Below, piece by piece: positions 1 through 7,439 of a stretch of 45,588 bases of DNA. This stretch comes from an uncultured Eubacteriales bacterium (lineage in GTDB: Bacteria > Bacillota > Clostridia > Christensenellales > Aristaeellaceae). Every line of letters starts with the position of its first letter. Positions within the stretch are counted from its first letter, which is position 1. The stretch lies in the NCBI GenBank assembly GCA_900553315.1, contig USCW01000002.1:1-45588 (forward strand). Direction: 5' to 3'. The notes below the pieces were generated by a model. The model was given only the letters and a program-made list of their open reading frames with translations. It made no database searches and was not told the DNA's origin. Position numbers and translations under genes: made by a program.

Positions 1-732
1 CGAATCGCGGGGCGGGTCCAAAGGACATTCGGCATTGACGACGTTGCCGAGGCAGACCCGATTGAAGCTGGTCATGGTGGAGTTGGGGCGTAAACTATAC
101 AGGTACAGCGCCCTTTGCAGATACGCAATACGCGTGAAGGGCGCGTCATAAAAGCTGTTGAGGAAATACGCATCCTCTCCCATGCGGGTGGGGCTGAAGT
201 AAATCCCATGCTCCTGCAAAAACGCCCGGCGATACAGCCGCGTCACGCAGAAGGTGGACACCAGCGTATCCGGAAATCTCTGCCAGAACTCCGCACGATC
301 GACGCTCCCGGACAGCTTCGGCAGCAGCTCGCCCCGCTCCTGCACCACCTGCCCCTGCGAATCTACATAGCGCTCCTTCATCCCGAAGACCACCATGTCC
401 GCGTTCTCCTGCCGCGCCTGTGCCAGCGCCGCCGCCAGCATCTCCGGGGTCGCCGCGTCGTCCGCATCCACGAAGGAGATGTATTCTCCCCGCGCAACGT
501 CCAGCCCCAGATTCCGTGCCCGGCCCTGTCCGCCATTCTCCGTGTGCAGCACGCGAATCCGTGCGTCCTTCTTCGCCAGCGCGTCGCACAATTCCCCGGA
601 GCCGTCCGTGCTGCCGTCATCCACCAGAATCAGCTCCAAATCCTTCATGGTCTGTCCACGCACCGAGGCCACACACGCCGGCAGAAACTGCCGCACATTA
701 TACACCGGAACGATTACCGAAACCTCTGTCAT
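1..732 (-). CDS. GT2 family glycosyltransferase, C-terminus cut by window edge
   Basis: Family 2 (GT-A fold) glycosyltransferase that would transfer a nucleotide-activated sugar to a growing exopolysaccharide unit on the cytoplasmic face of the membrane. Only about the first 244 codons are present and the 3' end lies left of the window. Seen near the N-terminus: the SVIVPVYNV strand, the nucleotide-binding stretch LILVDDGSTDGS, and the metal-binding DXD equivalent in FVDADDAATPEM. A later MGEDAYF stretch fits the acceptor-side ED motif of GT2 enzymes. The ATG at 732 overlaps the TGA of the upstream radical SAM gene as ATGA, which suggests translational coupling and fixes the start. The donor and acceptor sugars cannot be told from sequence. 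Confidence 0.9.
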   Translation of the reverse strand, partial: MTEVSVIVPVYNVRQFLPACVASVRGQTMKDLELILVDDGSTDGSGELCDALAKKDARIRVLHTENGGQGRARNLGLDVARGEYISFVDADDAATPEMLAAALAQARQENADMVVFGMKERYVDSQGQVVQERGELLPKLSGSVDRAEFWQRFPDTLVSTFCVTRLYRRAFLQEHGIYFSPTRMGEDAYFLNSFYDAPFTRIAYLQRALYLYSLRPNSTMTSFNRVCLGNVVNAECPLDPPRDS

Positions 733-1907
733 GCCTTTGCTCCCTGCTGCTTCAGATCCTCCGATACAATCTCCTCCCCGGTCTTGTGCTTCAGCTGCTC
801 CTGCGACGCGGCGCTCAGTCCGTTATTCGCCGCACAGTTCAGGTCGCAGGTGCTGCACCGGTCCAGCTCTTCCTTCGTGACCTTGCCGTCCCTGTAATCC
901 CGACAAATCTTCAGCTCATACATGCTGTAAGGATGCTTCGTGAATAGGCTCTTCAGCTTGTGCCATGCCACCCATACGGCGGGCTTCCAAATATACTTGT
1001 GCATAGCCGGGGACACCGAACCGATCATCCAGCACTCCCGGTCACAATGGCGCACCTTCTGCCGCACCGCCTCCGCTTCGGGACTGTTCCACAGCTCATC
1101 CCAGCTCTGCCGGTTCAGATTGCCCATAACCTCCTTGTCCTTGGTGCCGTTGCAGGGCATCACGTCGCCGTAAGGGTCGATAAAGAAGGTATCGAAGCTC
1201 ATGTCACAGGGCAGAAGCCGCTTCTGACCGTAAATATAATTGATGAGGCCATGATTGAAATATGCCCGGAACCACTTTTTCGGAGACTTGCTGGCCAGCA
1301 GCCGATTCACCAGCTCCTCAAAGTGCTTCGCAACCATGGGGCGGTCATGGATGATGTTCTTCGCTTCCACAAAGTAAAAACTGTTATGCAGCGACGCGGT
1401 AGCAAATTCCATGCCCATCTTGTCCGACAACTCATAGAGGGGCACCAGATCGGGCGCGTTCTTGTCCTGCACCGTCATGCCGAAGCCCACGTCCTTCATG
1501 CCCATTTCCCGCAGGGTCTTGAGCGTCTCATAGCCCCGATGGTACCCATCCGGCAGGCCGCGAATCTCATTGTTCGTCTTTTCCAGGCCTTCAATAGAAA
1601 TGCGGATACCGATGCTCGGGAATTCCTTGCACAAATCCACAATGCGGTCGGTAAAAAAGCCGTTGGTGGAAATCACAATACGGTCGGACTTTTTCATCAG
1701 CTCCCGCACAATGTCCTTCAGGTCGGTGCGGATGAAGGGCTCACCGCCGGTGATGTTCGTGAAATACATGGGCGGCAGCTTGCGGATGGTTTCAAGGCTG
1801 ATCTCCTCCTCCGGCTTGGAGGGCGCTTTATAACGGTTGCACATGGTGCAGCGGGCATTGCAGCGATAGGTGACAATGACGGTTCCATTCAGCTTTTTCG
1901 TAGGCAT
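729..1907 (-). CDS. Radical SAM protein with SPASM-type C-terminal cysteines, in exopolysaccharide operon
   Basis: Radical SAM enzyme of 392 residues. The CX3CX2C motif is at residues 16-23 (CNARCTMC) and would hold the 4Fe-4S cluster that cleaves S-adenosylmethionine; the TGGEPFIR stretch is the usual SAM-binding GGEP motif. The C-terminal part has a SPASM-like cysteine pattern (DPYGDVMPCNG, then CDREC, then CSTCDLNC) for auxiliary iron-sulfur clusters. The start is placed at the ATG at 1907, preceded by AAAGGAG with suitable spacing; reading further upstream adds a low-quality tail inside the neighbouring gene. It lies between a GT4 and a GT2 gene and overlaps the latter by ATGA. Most SPASM proteins modify peptides, but the context suggests a saccharide or lipid-linked substrate. 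That substrate is inference; the family call is firm. Confidence 0.88.
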   Translation of the reverse strand: MPTKKLNGTVIVTYRCNARCTMCNRYKAPSKPEEEISLETIRKLPPMYFTNITGGEPFIRTDLKDIVRELMKKSDRIVISTNGFFTDRIVDLCKEFPSIGIRISIEGLEKTNNEIRGLPDGYHRGYETLKTLREMGMKDVGFGMTVQDKNAPDLVPLYELSDKMGMEFATASLHNSFYFVEAKNIIHDRPMVAKHFEELVNRLLASKSPKKWFRAYFNHGLINYIYGQKRLLPCDMSFDTFFIDPYGDVMPCNGTKDKEVMGNLNRQSWDELWNSPEAEAVRQKVRHCDRECWMIGSVSPAMHKYIWKPAVWVAWHKLKSLFTKHPYSMYELKICRDYRDGKVTKEELDRCSTCDLNCAANNGLSAASQEQLKHKTGEEIVSEDLKQQGAKA

Positions 1908-1939
1908 TCTATTTCGCTCCTTTAATGCTGCGTGGTTCT

Positions 1940-3142
1940 TTATCCAGCGTAATACGTCAACAGCTTCCGCGCGTACTCCTCGGCGGTATCGAAATGCTGC
2001 GCCCGACAAGCCGCTTCACAGGAGGCCCGCAGCGCCGCGTCGTCCCACAGGCGGCGAATCTGCTTCGTCAGCTCCTGCACATTGCCGCTCTCAAACAGCA
2101 GCCCTGTCTTTCCATCCTCGATCAGTTCAGGAATGCCGCCGATCCGCGCACCGATCACCGGCGTGCCGCTGGCAATGGACTCCATCACGGACAGAGGACA
2201 GTTTTCATACCATACGGAGGGATAGACCGTAAACCGTGCTTCCGCTATCAGCTTTTTCAGCGCGTCTCCCTGCTGGAAACCCACATACTTTACGTTAGGC
2301 GCTCCCGCCAGTTCCCCCTCCATGGAGCCGGAGCCCGCAAAAACAAACTGCACCTCCGTCAGTTCTCGACACGCAGCCAGCAGCATATCCATTCCTTTTT
2401 CTGCGGCAAAGCGTCCGAAATACAGCACATAGGGCCGTTTCTCCCGTGCCTGCGGCAAATCATCGGCTACAAAGTTATGCAGCGCCACCGTCTTGTCCCG
2501 AAAAATCAGATTCGTATCCAGCTTCTCCTTCATGAAGGCCGAGCAGCAAATGATTCGATCTATGAGCGCATAGGTATTTCGCCCGTTCCAATACTTCGCT
2601 TCCAGCATTCCCAACGCTGAACGCGCCCGAGAACCATGAATGCAGCGGTGCTTCATGCAGCTTTCATAATGTCCGCCGATACACGCCTCGCAAGTACGGC
2701 CCTCCTCCGGGCGGTACAGCATGTGATTAGGACATACCAGTTGATAATCATGCGCTGTATAGATCATGCGGCAGGAACGACCCGTCTGTTTTCGCCATGC
2801 CTCCACCTCCAGAATCACGCTGGGGGTCAACTGATAATTGAAGTTGTTCAAATGTACCACATCGGGCTGAAAATCCTCCAACACCAGTCTCAGTTTTTTT
2901 CGAGCCTCACCGGAATAGATCGTTTTGAGCGGATAGGTCAGCTTTGCCAGCTTGCTCCCGCCATGGAAATTCATGTCCGACGTATACGCATTCACGCGAT
3001 TTCCAACTACGCGTCCCTCATGCTCCATGCCGAAATACTGTACCTCATGCCCCACCTTTGTCAGCTGCTCGCCCAGCGTGAACATATAGGTTTCCGACCC
3101 GCCATTGGGATACAGGAATTTATTCACCATCAGGATTTTCAT
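1940..3142 (-). CDS. GT4 family glycosyltransferase
   Basis: GT-B fold, retaining glycosyltransferase of family 4, 400 residues, a normal full length. The N-terminal half starts MKILMVNKFLYPNGGSETY, the glycine-rich acceptor-domain loop typical of the GT4 N-domain. The C-terminal half carries the donor-binding E-X7-E region (YENCPLSVMESIASGTPVI) followed by GGIPELIEDGKTGLLF. It is predicted to add one sugar to an undecaprenyl-linked repeat unit in the cytoplasm. The start at 3142 lies 4 nt after the stop of the DUF6625 gene and 32 nt separate its own stop from the radical SAM gene, so it belongs to the same operon. A cysteine-rich insertion near residues 140-170 (ACIGGHYESC, then MKHRC) is seen in some GT4 proteins and may bind a metal. 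Sugar specificity is unknown. Confidence 0.93.
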   Translation of the reverse strand: MKILMVNKFLYPNGGSETYMFTLGEQLTKVGHEVQYFGMEHEGRVVGNRVNAYTSDMNFHGGSKLAKLTYPLKTIYSGEARKKLRLVLEDFQPDVVHLNNFNYQLTPSVILEVEAWRKQTGRSCRMIYTAHDYQLVCPNHMLYRPEEGRTCEACIGGHYESCMKHRCIHGSRARSALGMLEAKYWNGRNTYALIDRIICCSAFMKEKLDTNLIFRDKTVALHNFVADDLPQAREKRPYVLYFGRFAAEKGMDMLLAACRELTEVQFVFAGSGSMEGELAGAPNVKYVGFQQGDALKKLIAEARFTVYPSVWYENCPLSVMESIASGTPVIGARIGGIPELIEDGKTGLLFESGNVQELTKQIRRLWDDAALRASCEAACRAQHFDTAEEYARKLLTYYAG

Positions 3143-3146
3143 CTGT

Positions 3147-4052
3147 TTATCCCTGCCTCTTCTTCAGCTTGCCAAGCACCCTGCGTTTACAATAGCGTAT
3201 CCGAAACAGCATTTCAGCCCATCGATGCCGCCGTAGCCTTTTCGGATCGCTGGTGACATACCCCGGAGCGACCAGATAATATTCTTGCGGGTCATGGGGC
3301 TCAATCACCAGCGGCCGCTTTTGAAAATGACAGTACAGCACCTCCTGCCGTGTGCCCTCCGGGCGGCGAAGCCATAACTTGCCGTGGTCATATGCCGCAT
3401 ACGTATCGCCATGCTGAAAGGCCGGTATGCCATGGGGCCAGAAGCAGCCGTGCGCCGTGTCCAGATCGGCCATATCCCGACCATCATAATAAGGCTTGCT
3501 ATTTGCGCGTATGATCTCCGACAGACCTCCCCGGTGCCATTCGTCAAAACAGAAGGAGCCTTCGTGTGAAAACACCTGCTTCCAATCCTGCATTCCCCCA
3601 TGCGGAAGCGTTCTGTACCAGATGTTTACCTCAAGCGTATTCCGATATAGGCAGCAATGACCCCGCGTATAGATACGATCATACTTTTCCAGCAAATCTT
3701 CTGTTACAAACGACCGTATATCCCCCCACACCAGATCCATATCACAATGACCCCAAAAATCATATTCCTGCAAATACTCTGCAAATACCTCACCGTAGGC
3801 CGGTTTCAGATCGCAGAATTTGTAGGGTGTCTCCAGAGCCAAGGGGAAATCAAAATGCGATTGAAACAATTCCTTCAGATGCGCAAAATCCATGGAAATC
3901 TGCTTCACATTTGCTGGGAGCTGTCCCGGTACTCGCTCCGAGGTAAACAGCAGGAAATCTATCGTAGGATTTGCCGCACAGCTATCTGCCCAAAGCTGAA
4001 AATAGCTGGGAAGCCTTCCGCACCATGGAAGCACAAACGCGATCTTTTTCAT
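3147..4052 (-). CDS. DUF6625 family protein (GT-A-like)
   Basis: Protein of 301 residues that I recognise as DUF6625, a family found in surface polysaccharide clusters. It opens with KKIAFVLPWCGRLPSYFQLW, continues through TIDFLLFTSE, and has a conserved YDFWGHCDMDLVWGDI stretch. In that stretch DMD resembles the DXD metal site of GT-A glycosyltransferases, so a glycosyltransferase role is likely but inferred. No signal peptide or membrane segment is seen, which fits a cytoplasmic enzyme. Its ATG overlaps the stop of the upstream GT4 gene as ATGA (4049-4052), and its own stop is 4 nt before the next GT4 gene. The tight packing suggests that it works on the same repeat unit as the two GT4 enzymes that flank it. 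Confidence 0.78.
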   Translation of the reverse strand: MKKIAFVLPWCGRLPSYFQLWADSCAANPTIDFLLFTSERVPGQLPANVKQISMDFAHLKELFQSHFDFPLALETPYKFCDLKPAYGEVFAEYLQEYDFWGHCDMDLVWGDIRSFVTEDLLEKYDRIYTRGHCCLYRNTLEVNIWYRTLPHGGMQDWKQVFSHEGSFCFDEWHRGGLSEIIRANSKPYYDGRDMADLDTAHGCFWPHGIPAFQHGDTYAAYDHGKLWLRRPEGTRQEVLYCHFQKRPLVIEPHDPQEYYLVAPGYVTSDPKRLRRHRWAEMLFRIRYCKRRVLGKLKKRQG

Positions 4053-5209
4053 TGCTTTCGCTGCCTCCTCATCTGTTCGTAAACCTGCTCAAAGGCGCCC
4101 GCCAGCGCATCCCAAGTGAAATGCTGCGTTACCGTTTCCCGTGCTGCCGCTCCCATGCGCCGCTTCCTTTCCGGCTGCTTCTGCAAGTCCAGCATCCGCG
4201 CCGCCCATTCCTCCGGATGATCCTTCGTGAGCACCACGCCGTTCTCCCCGTCTTGAATCAGCATATCCGCGCCGCCGTTCGGCGTGGTCAGCGCCACCGT
4301 TTCAAAGAACATGGCTTCCAGAAGCACCATGCCGAAAATTTCATATTCGGTAGGCAGCAGAAAGAAATCCGCCTGATGATACGCGGCTCCAAGCTGCTGC
4401 TGTCTGGCCTTCCGCTGCCAGATCACGTCCTCCGTCAGCCCCATGGCCTTGATCTGCTCCGCAAAGGCCGCGGTCTGCATATCGTCGCCATCGCCAACAA
4501 CATACAGCTTTGCCACCGTGCCCCGCTTATGAAGCGCCTCCACTACCCGAAGCAGAAAGCCCGGATCGCGGCGGGGCTCAATGCGCCCGATGTACAGCAG
4601 CTTGAGACCCTCGGCCTGATCCCGCATCCTCTCCGCCAGCTCAAAGGGCTCTTCCTCCCGGCTGGAAAGCAGCTCCGCGTCCACGCCAACGCCCACGGGA
4701 ATAACCTGCGTACTCGCAAGACCTTTGTCCGTCAGGAATTTTTCCGCAAGACGGCTCTTTGTCAGGAAAGGCGTCTTCAGGCGCTTATACCGTCCAATGC
4801 ACAGGTGGTCGATCCCCCAGCAGAGGCGGTTGTAGTTCCGATTGAAGGGCGCATAATACGGTCCGTGATAAATGACCGTCTTGTCCGGGTATTTCCCGGC
4901 CAGATGCCACGAATAGAGCTGGCTGTACTCCCCGGTCTGCAAAATGTCATACTGCTCCGCCAGCTTCTTCATGTGCGGGAAAAACACGCATTTCAAGGCC
5001 ACCGGCCCATGACGATAGAACACATGAATATTCGTGCCTTCAGCCACCGGCACAAGAACGTCCTTTTCCTCTTCGTTTGTCCAGAAAAGCAGGTCGACCT
5101 GATGCCCACGGCGCGTCAGCGCCTTGGCAAGCCCGACCTCCTGAATGTTATACGTCTGCTTTCCCACATCCAGCAGCGTGGGCCAAGTACGTACCAGCAG
5201 TATTTTCAT
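4049..5209 (-). CDS. GT4 family glycosyltransferase
   Basis: Second GT4 (GT-B fold) enzyme of the operon, 386 residues from the ATG at 5209. That ATG overlaps the TGA of the polymerase gene (5206-5208) and is preceded by GAGGTG at proper spacing; a GTG three codons upstream has poor spacing and is not preferred. N-domain: MKILLVRTWPTLLDVGKQTY. C-domain: KLLYIGRIEPRRDP begins the donor fold, and TEYEIFGMVLLEAMFFETVA holds the E-X7-E motif, followed by GGADMLIQDGENGVVL. Predicted to add a sugar to the lipid-linked repeat unit in the cytoplasm. It is coupled at both ends (polymerase upstream, DUF6625 downstream). Donor and linkage cannot be assigned. Confidence 0.93.
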   Translation of the reverse strand: MKILLVRTWPTLLDVGKQTYNIQEVGLAKALTRRGHQVDLLFWTNEEEKDVLVPVAEGTNIHVFYRHGPVALKCVFFPHMKKLAEQYDILQTGEYSQLYSWHLAGKYPDKTVIYHGPYYAPFNRNYNRLCWGIDHLCIGRYKRLKTPFLTKSRLAEKFLTDKGLASTQVIPVGVGVDAELLSSREEEPFELAERMRDQAEGLKLLYIGRIEPRRDPGFLLRVVEALHKRGTVAKLYVVGDGDDMQTAAFAEQIKAMGLTEDVIWQRKARQQQLGAAYHQADFFLLPTEYEIFGMVLLEAMFFETVALTTPNGGADMLIQDGENGVVLTKDHPEEWAARMLDLQKQPERKRRMGAAARETVTQHFTWDALAGAFEQVYEQMRRQRKQ

Positions 5210-6528
5210 GATTGCCACCTCGTTTGCTTTTGAAAGAATTCCCGATCCTGCCGCAGCGTGCGCAGCTTTCCTGCGCTCATAACGCTGTGGTGCCGCACGC
5301 CTTCCTGCTCCATCTTCTCATAGCACCATACCATGACCGCCATGCGGTAGACCACATTGATAGGATAATAAAAGGAGGTATTATCTGTCAGAAAAGTAAA
5401 AAACACATAAAAATTCATCGTCATCAGCGCCACCCCCGGTACAGCAGAATATCGGTCGATTACCCTGCGCACGCGGAAAGACAACTCAAAGATTATCCAA
5501 AAACACCAGCACCAGAAGCCTGTCTCAATGTACGTTTCCAAGTATACATTATGTACCGCATCCACATAGACTGCGTCTGCGGAATGCTCGGTACCATAGG
5601 CATAAATGAAGCGGATCCCCTGTCCCATATAGCTGGGAGAAATTTCATAAAAATTCTGATAATAGGAAAAAATAACATCCCGAGACATGAGGTCAACGCC
5701 ATATTCATCCGCCAGCTGAAACAGCAGTCCGGATTTGATTATGGATAAGTATCCCAGCATCAGTATTGTTATAACGATCGCCAAGATCATTGCCAGACGG
5801 CGCAGCGTCTTTTCCTTTCGACGTCGGAGCAAATAAAACAGTAACACCGCCCCCGCCACGGCGGGAATAGCGATGCGCTTGAATCCCAGCGTGAAAAAGA
5901 AGCTGCTAATCAATAAGCAAATGATCTGTGTACTCCGCTTTTTCTCGGAATGGATCGCATAATACACGACCATCGCACCCCAGCCATACACCATATCATG
6001 CAGTTCCAACTGACGCACGACCCCGCCTGTATCATCCGCAAAGGTGATCAGCAAACGAAAATATTCCTGCAGCAGCGTAGGCATACTGTTGGCCATGCCG
6101 ACCTGCAAAAAGCACAGAAAATTTGCCAATGCCATCCCAATGAATGTATACAGCATCACCCGCTTATCAAATAAATAAACCGCCGCGCAGGTATACAGCA
6201 GATTCGTCAGCATATAAAAGACGTTCTGAGAGCCGCGCACGATAAAGCTCAGGCTCTGCATTTGTAAGGTCCAAATAGCTACCGACCAAAGCCAAAAGAT
6301 CAAATATGGCAGAAAGAACAGCACCAGAAAACGAATCACGAAAATTGCCTTATTAAATTGCGGCCGTATCAAAAACGTCAGCACTGCCCAACCCGCTATG
6401 ACCAGATTGATCGCGTATTTCAAGCCCACGGGCAGACGATAGCAGGCGCAATAGAAGCTCAGAAACGTCAGAAAAATATAGATTCCCGCGCTTACGTACC
6501 GCCATCCCTTCCCCTTGAATACGTTCAT
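5206..6528 (-). CDS. Polytopic membrane protein, Wzy polymerase / O-antigen ligase-like
   Basis: Integral membrane protein of 440 residues with roughly ten to twelve hydrophobic segments and a charged cytoplasmic tail. It is the best candidate for the repeat-unit polymerase (Wzy) of this exopolysaccharide cluster. Supporting signs are the topology, a large loop late in the protein containing the MGQGIRF and DAVHNVYLETYIETG stretches (the His-Asn pair in this loop is typical of the Wzy_C/O-antigen ligase superfamily), and the position between chain-length proteins and glycosyltransferases. The ATG at 6528 was chosen because the protein becomes membrane-like from there and GGAAGG lies upstream; longer readings add a non-hydrophobic tail that overlaps the phosphoesterase gene. 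Primary sequence conservation in this family is low, so ligase versus polymerase remains open. Confidence 0.8.
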   Translation of the reverse strand: MNVFKGKGWRYVSAGIYIFLTFLSFYCACYRLPVGLKYAINLVIAGWAVLTFLIRPQFNKAIFVIRFLVLFFLPYLIFWLWSVAIWTLQMQSLSFIVRGSQNVFYMLTNLLYTCAAVYLFDKRVMLYTFIGMALANFLCFLQVGMANSMPTLLQEYFRLLITFADDTGGVVRQLELHDMVYGWGAMVVYYAIHSEKKRSTQIICLLISSFFFTLGFKRIAIPAVAGAVLLFYLLRRRKEKTLRRLAMILAIVITILMLGYLSIIKSGLLFQLADEYGVDLMSRDVIFSYYQNFYEISPSYMGQGIRFIYAYGTEHSADAVYVDAVHNVYLETYIETGFWCWCFWIIFELSFRVRRVIDRYSAVPGVALMTMNFYVFFTFLTDNTSFYYPINVVYRMAVMVWCYEKMEQEGVRHHSVMSAGKLRTLRQDREFFQKQTRWQS

Positions 6529-6563
6529 GAAGCAGGCTTCCTTCCTTGCGTATCGCCCATGTG

Positions 6564-7415
6564 TCAGTTCATGTCCAGCACGACCAGCTCCGGCTGATTG
6601 AAAATGCGCGGATAAGGCTCGGAATCGCCCAGACCGCGGCTGATGACCACCGTGGATTCTCCGATCTGCCGCAGACCGCTGGTGTACTTCGGCAGGAAGC
6701 CCTGACTGGTGGACCACAGACCATCCGTCCATGGCAAACGCATCAGCCCGCCATGGGCGTGACCGCTTACGCCAAGGTCGATCTGCGTATCCTTGAGCGA
6801 GGTATAAAACAATTCCGGGCAATGGGAGATCAGCAGGGTAAAGCGATCAGAGAGATCGTTCGTATTGCCGTCCATGGCCTCCACCACCTGCCGGGAGCCC
6901 TTTCGCTCCAGCGCTGCACGAGGCCACTCGAAGAAGCCGCCAATTCGCAGCTTGCTTTCGCCAATATCTACGTCCTCCCAGCATTGATCCATCCAATGCA
7001 CGCCCAGCGCCTTCATATCCGCGGCGAGGTTCTTGCTGCCAAAGGCGTAGATACCCGCCCATTCGTGGTTGCCCGGCGCATAGTACACCGGGGCGATCTC
7101 CACTAGCTGAGCCATCAGGTCAGTCACAATGCTGTAATCATCGTTGGTATCAATGTCCATATCCCCCGCCACCACAATAAGGTCGGGCGCGAGGTCCTGC
7201 ACGCGCTGCACCAGATCAGCGTTCTTCTCGCCATACTCGGACAAGTGCAGGTCGGAAAGCTCCACCAAGCGGAGGCCCTCCACTGGCTTGTCCGTTTCCA
7301 TCGTGTAGAACGTGGTCACAAACGTCTGGTTCAGCCAGAGGTTATAAACGTAAATGCCGCCCGCCACCAGAATCATCATCAGCAGCAGCCAGCCGATCAT
7401 TCGAAGTACCTTCAT
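6564..7415 (-). CDS. Membrane-anchored calcineurin-like metallophosphoesterase
   Basis: Metallophosphoesterase of 283 residues with one N-terminal hydrophobic segment (about residues 7-27), so the catalytic domain is probably outside the membrane. Motifs in order: DLH in VELSDLHLSE (about 55-57), GDMD in VVAGDMDIDT, GNHEW in YYAPGNHEWAG, an isolated His in ISHCPE, and GHAHGG near the C-terminus. Together these give the dinuclear metal site of the YaeI-like branch of the family, some members of which cleave pyrophosphate links in lipids. It lies 24 nt after the Wzz-GGDEF gene and 35 nt before the polymerase gene, so it is co-transcribed with exopolysaccharide genes. A role on undecaprenyl pyrophosphate or a lipid-linked intermediate is inference. 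Confidence 0.88.
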   Translation of the reverse strand: MKVLRMIGWLLLMMILVAGGIYVYNLWLNQTFVTTFYTMETDKPVEGLRLVELSDLHLSEYGEKNADLVQRVQDLAPDLIVVAGDMDIDTNDDYSIVTDLMAQLVEIAPVYYAPGNHEWAGIYAFGSKNLAADMKALGVHWMDQCWEDVDIGESKLRIGGFFEWPRAALERKGSRQVVEAMDGNTNDLSDRFTLLISHCPELFYTSLKDTQIDLGVSGHAHGGLMRLPWTDGLWSTSQGFLPKYTSGLRQIGESTVVISRGLGDSEPYPRIFNQPELVVLDMN

Positions 7416-7439
7416 GCCTGTATATCCTTCCCCGCTCCT

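Noticed and set aside
1908..2009. Longer start for the radical SAM gene inside the GT4 gene
   Set aside because: The ATG at 1907 has AAAGGAG at good spacing and the family-like sequence starts there; the extension overlaps the upstream gene.
6529..6822. Longer start for the Wzy-like gene overlapping the phosphoesterase gene
   Set aside because: The extra residues are not hydrophobic or conserved-looking and lie within the phosphoesterase coding sequence.
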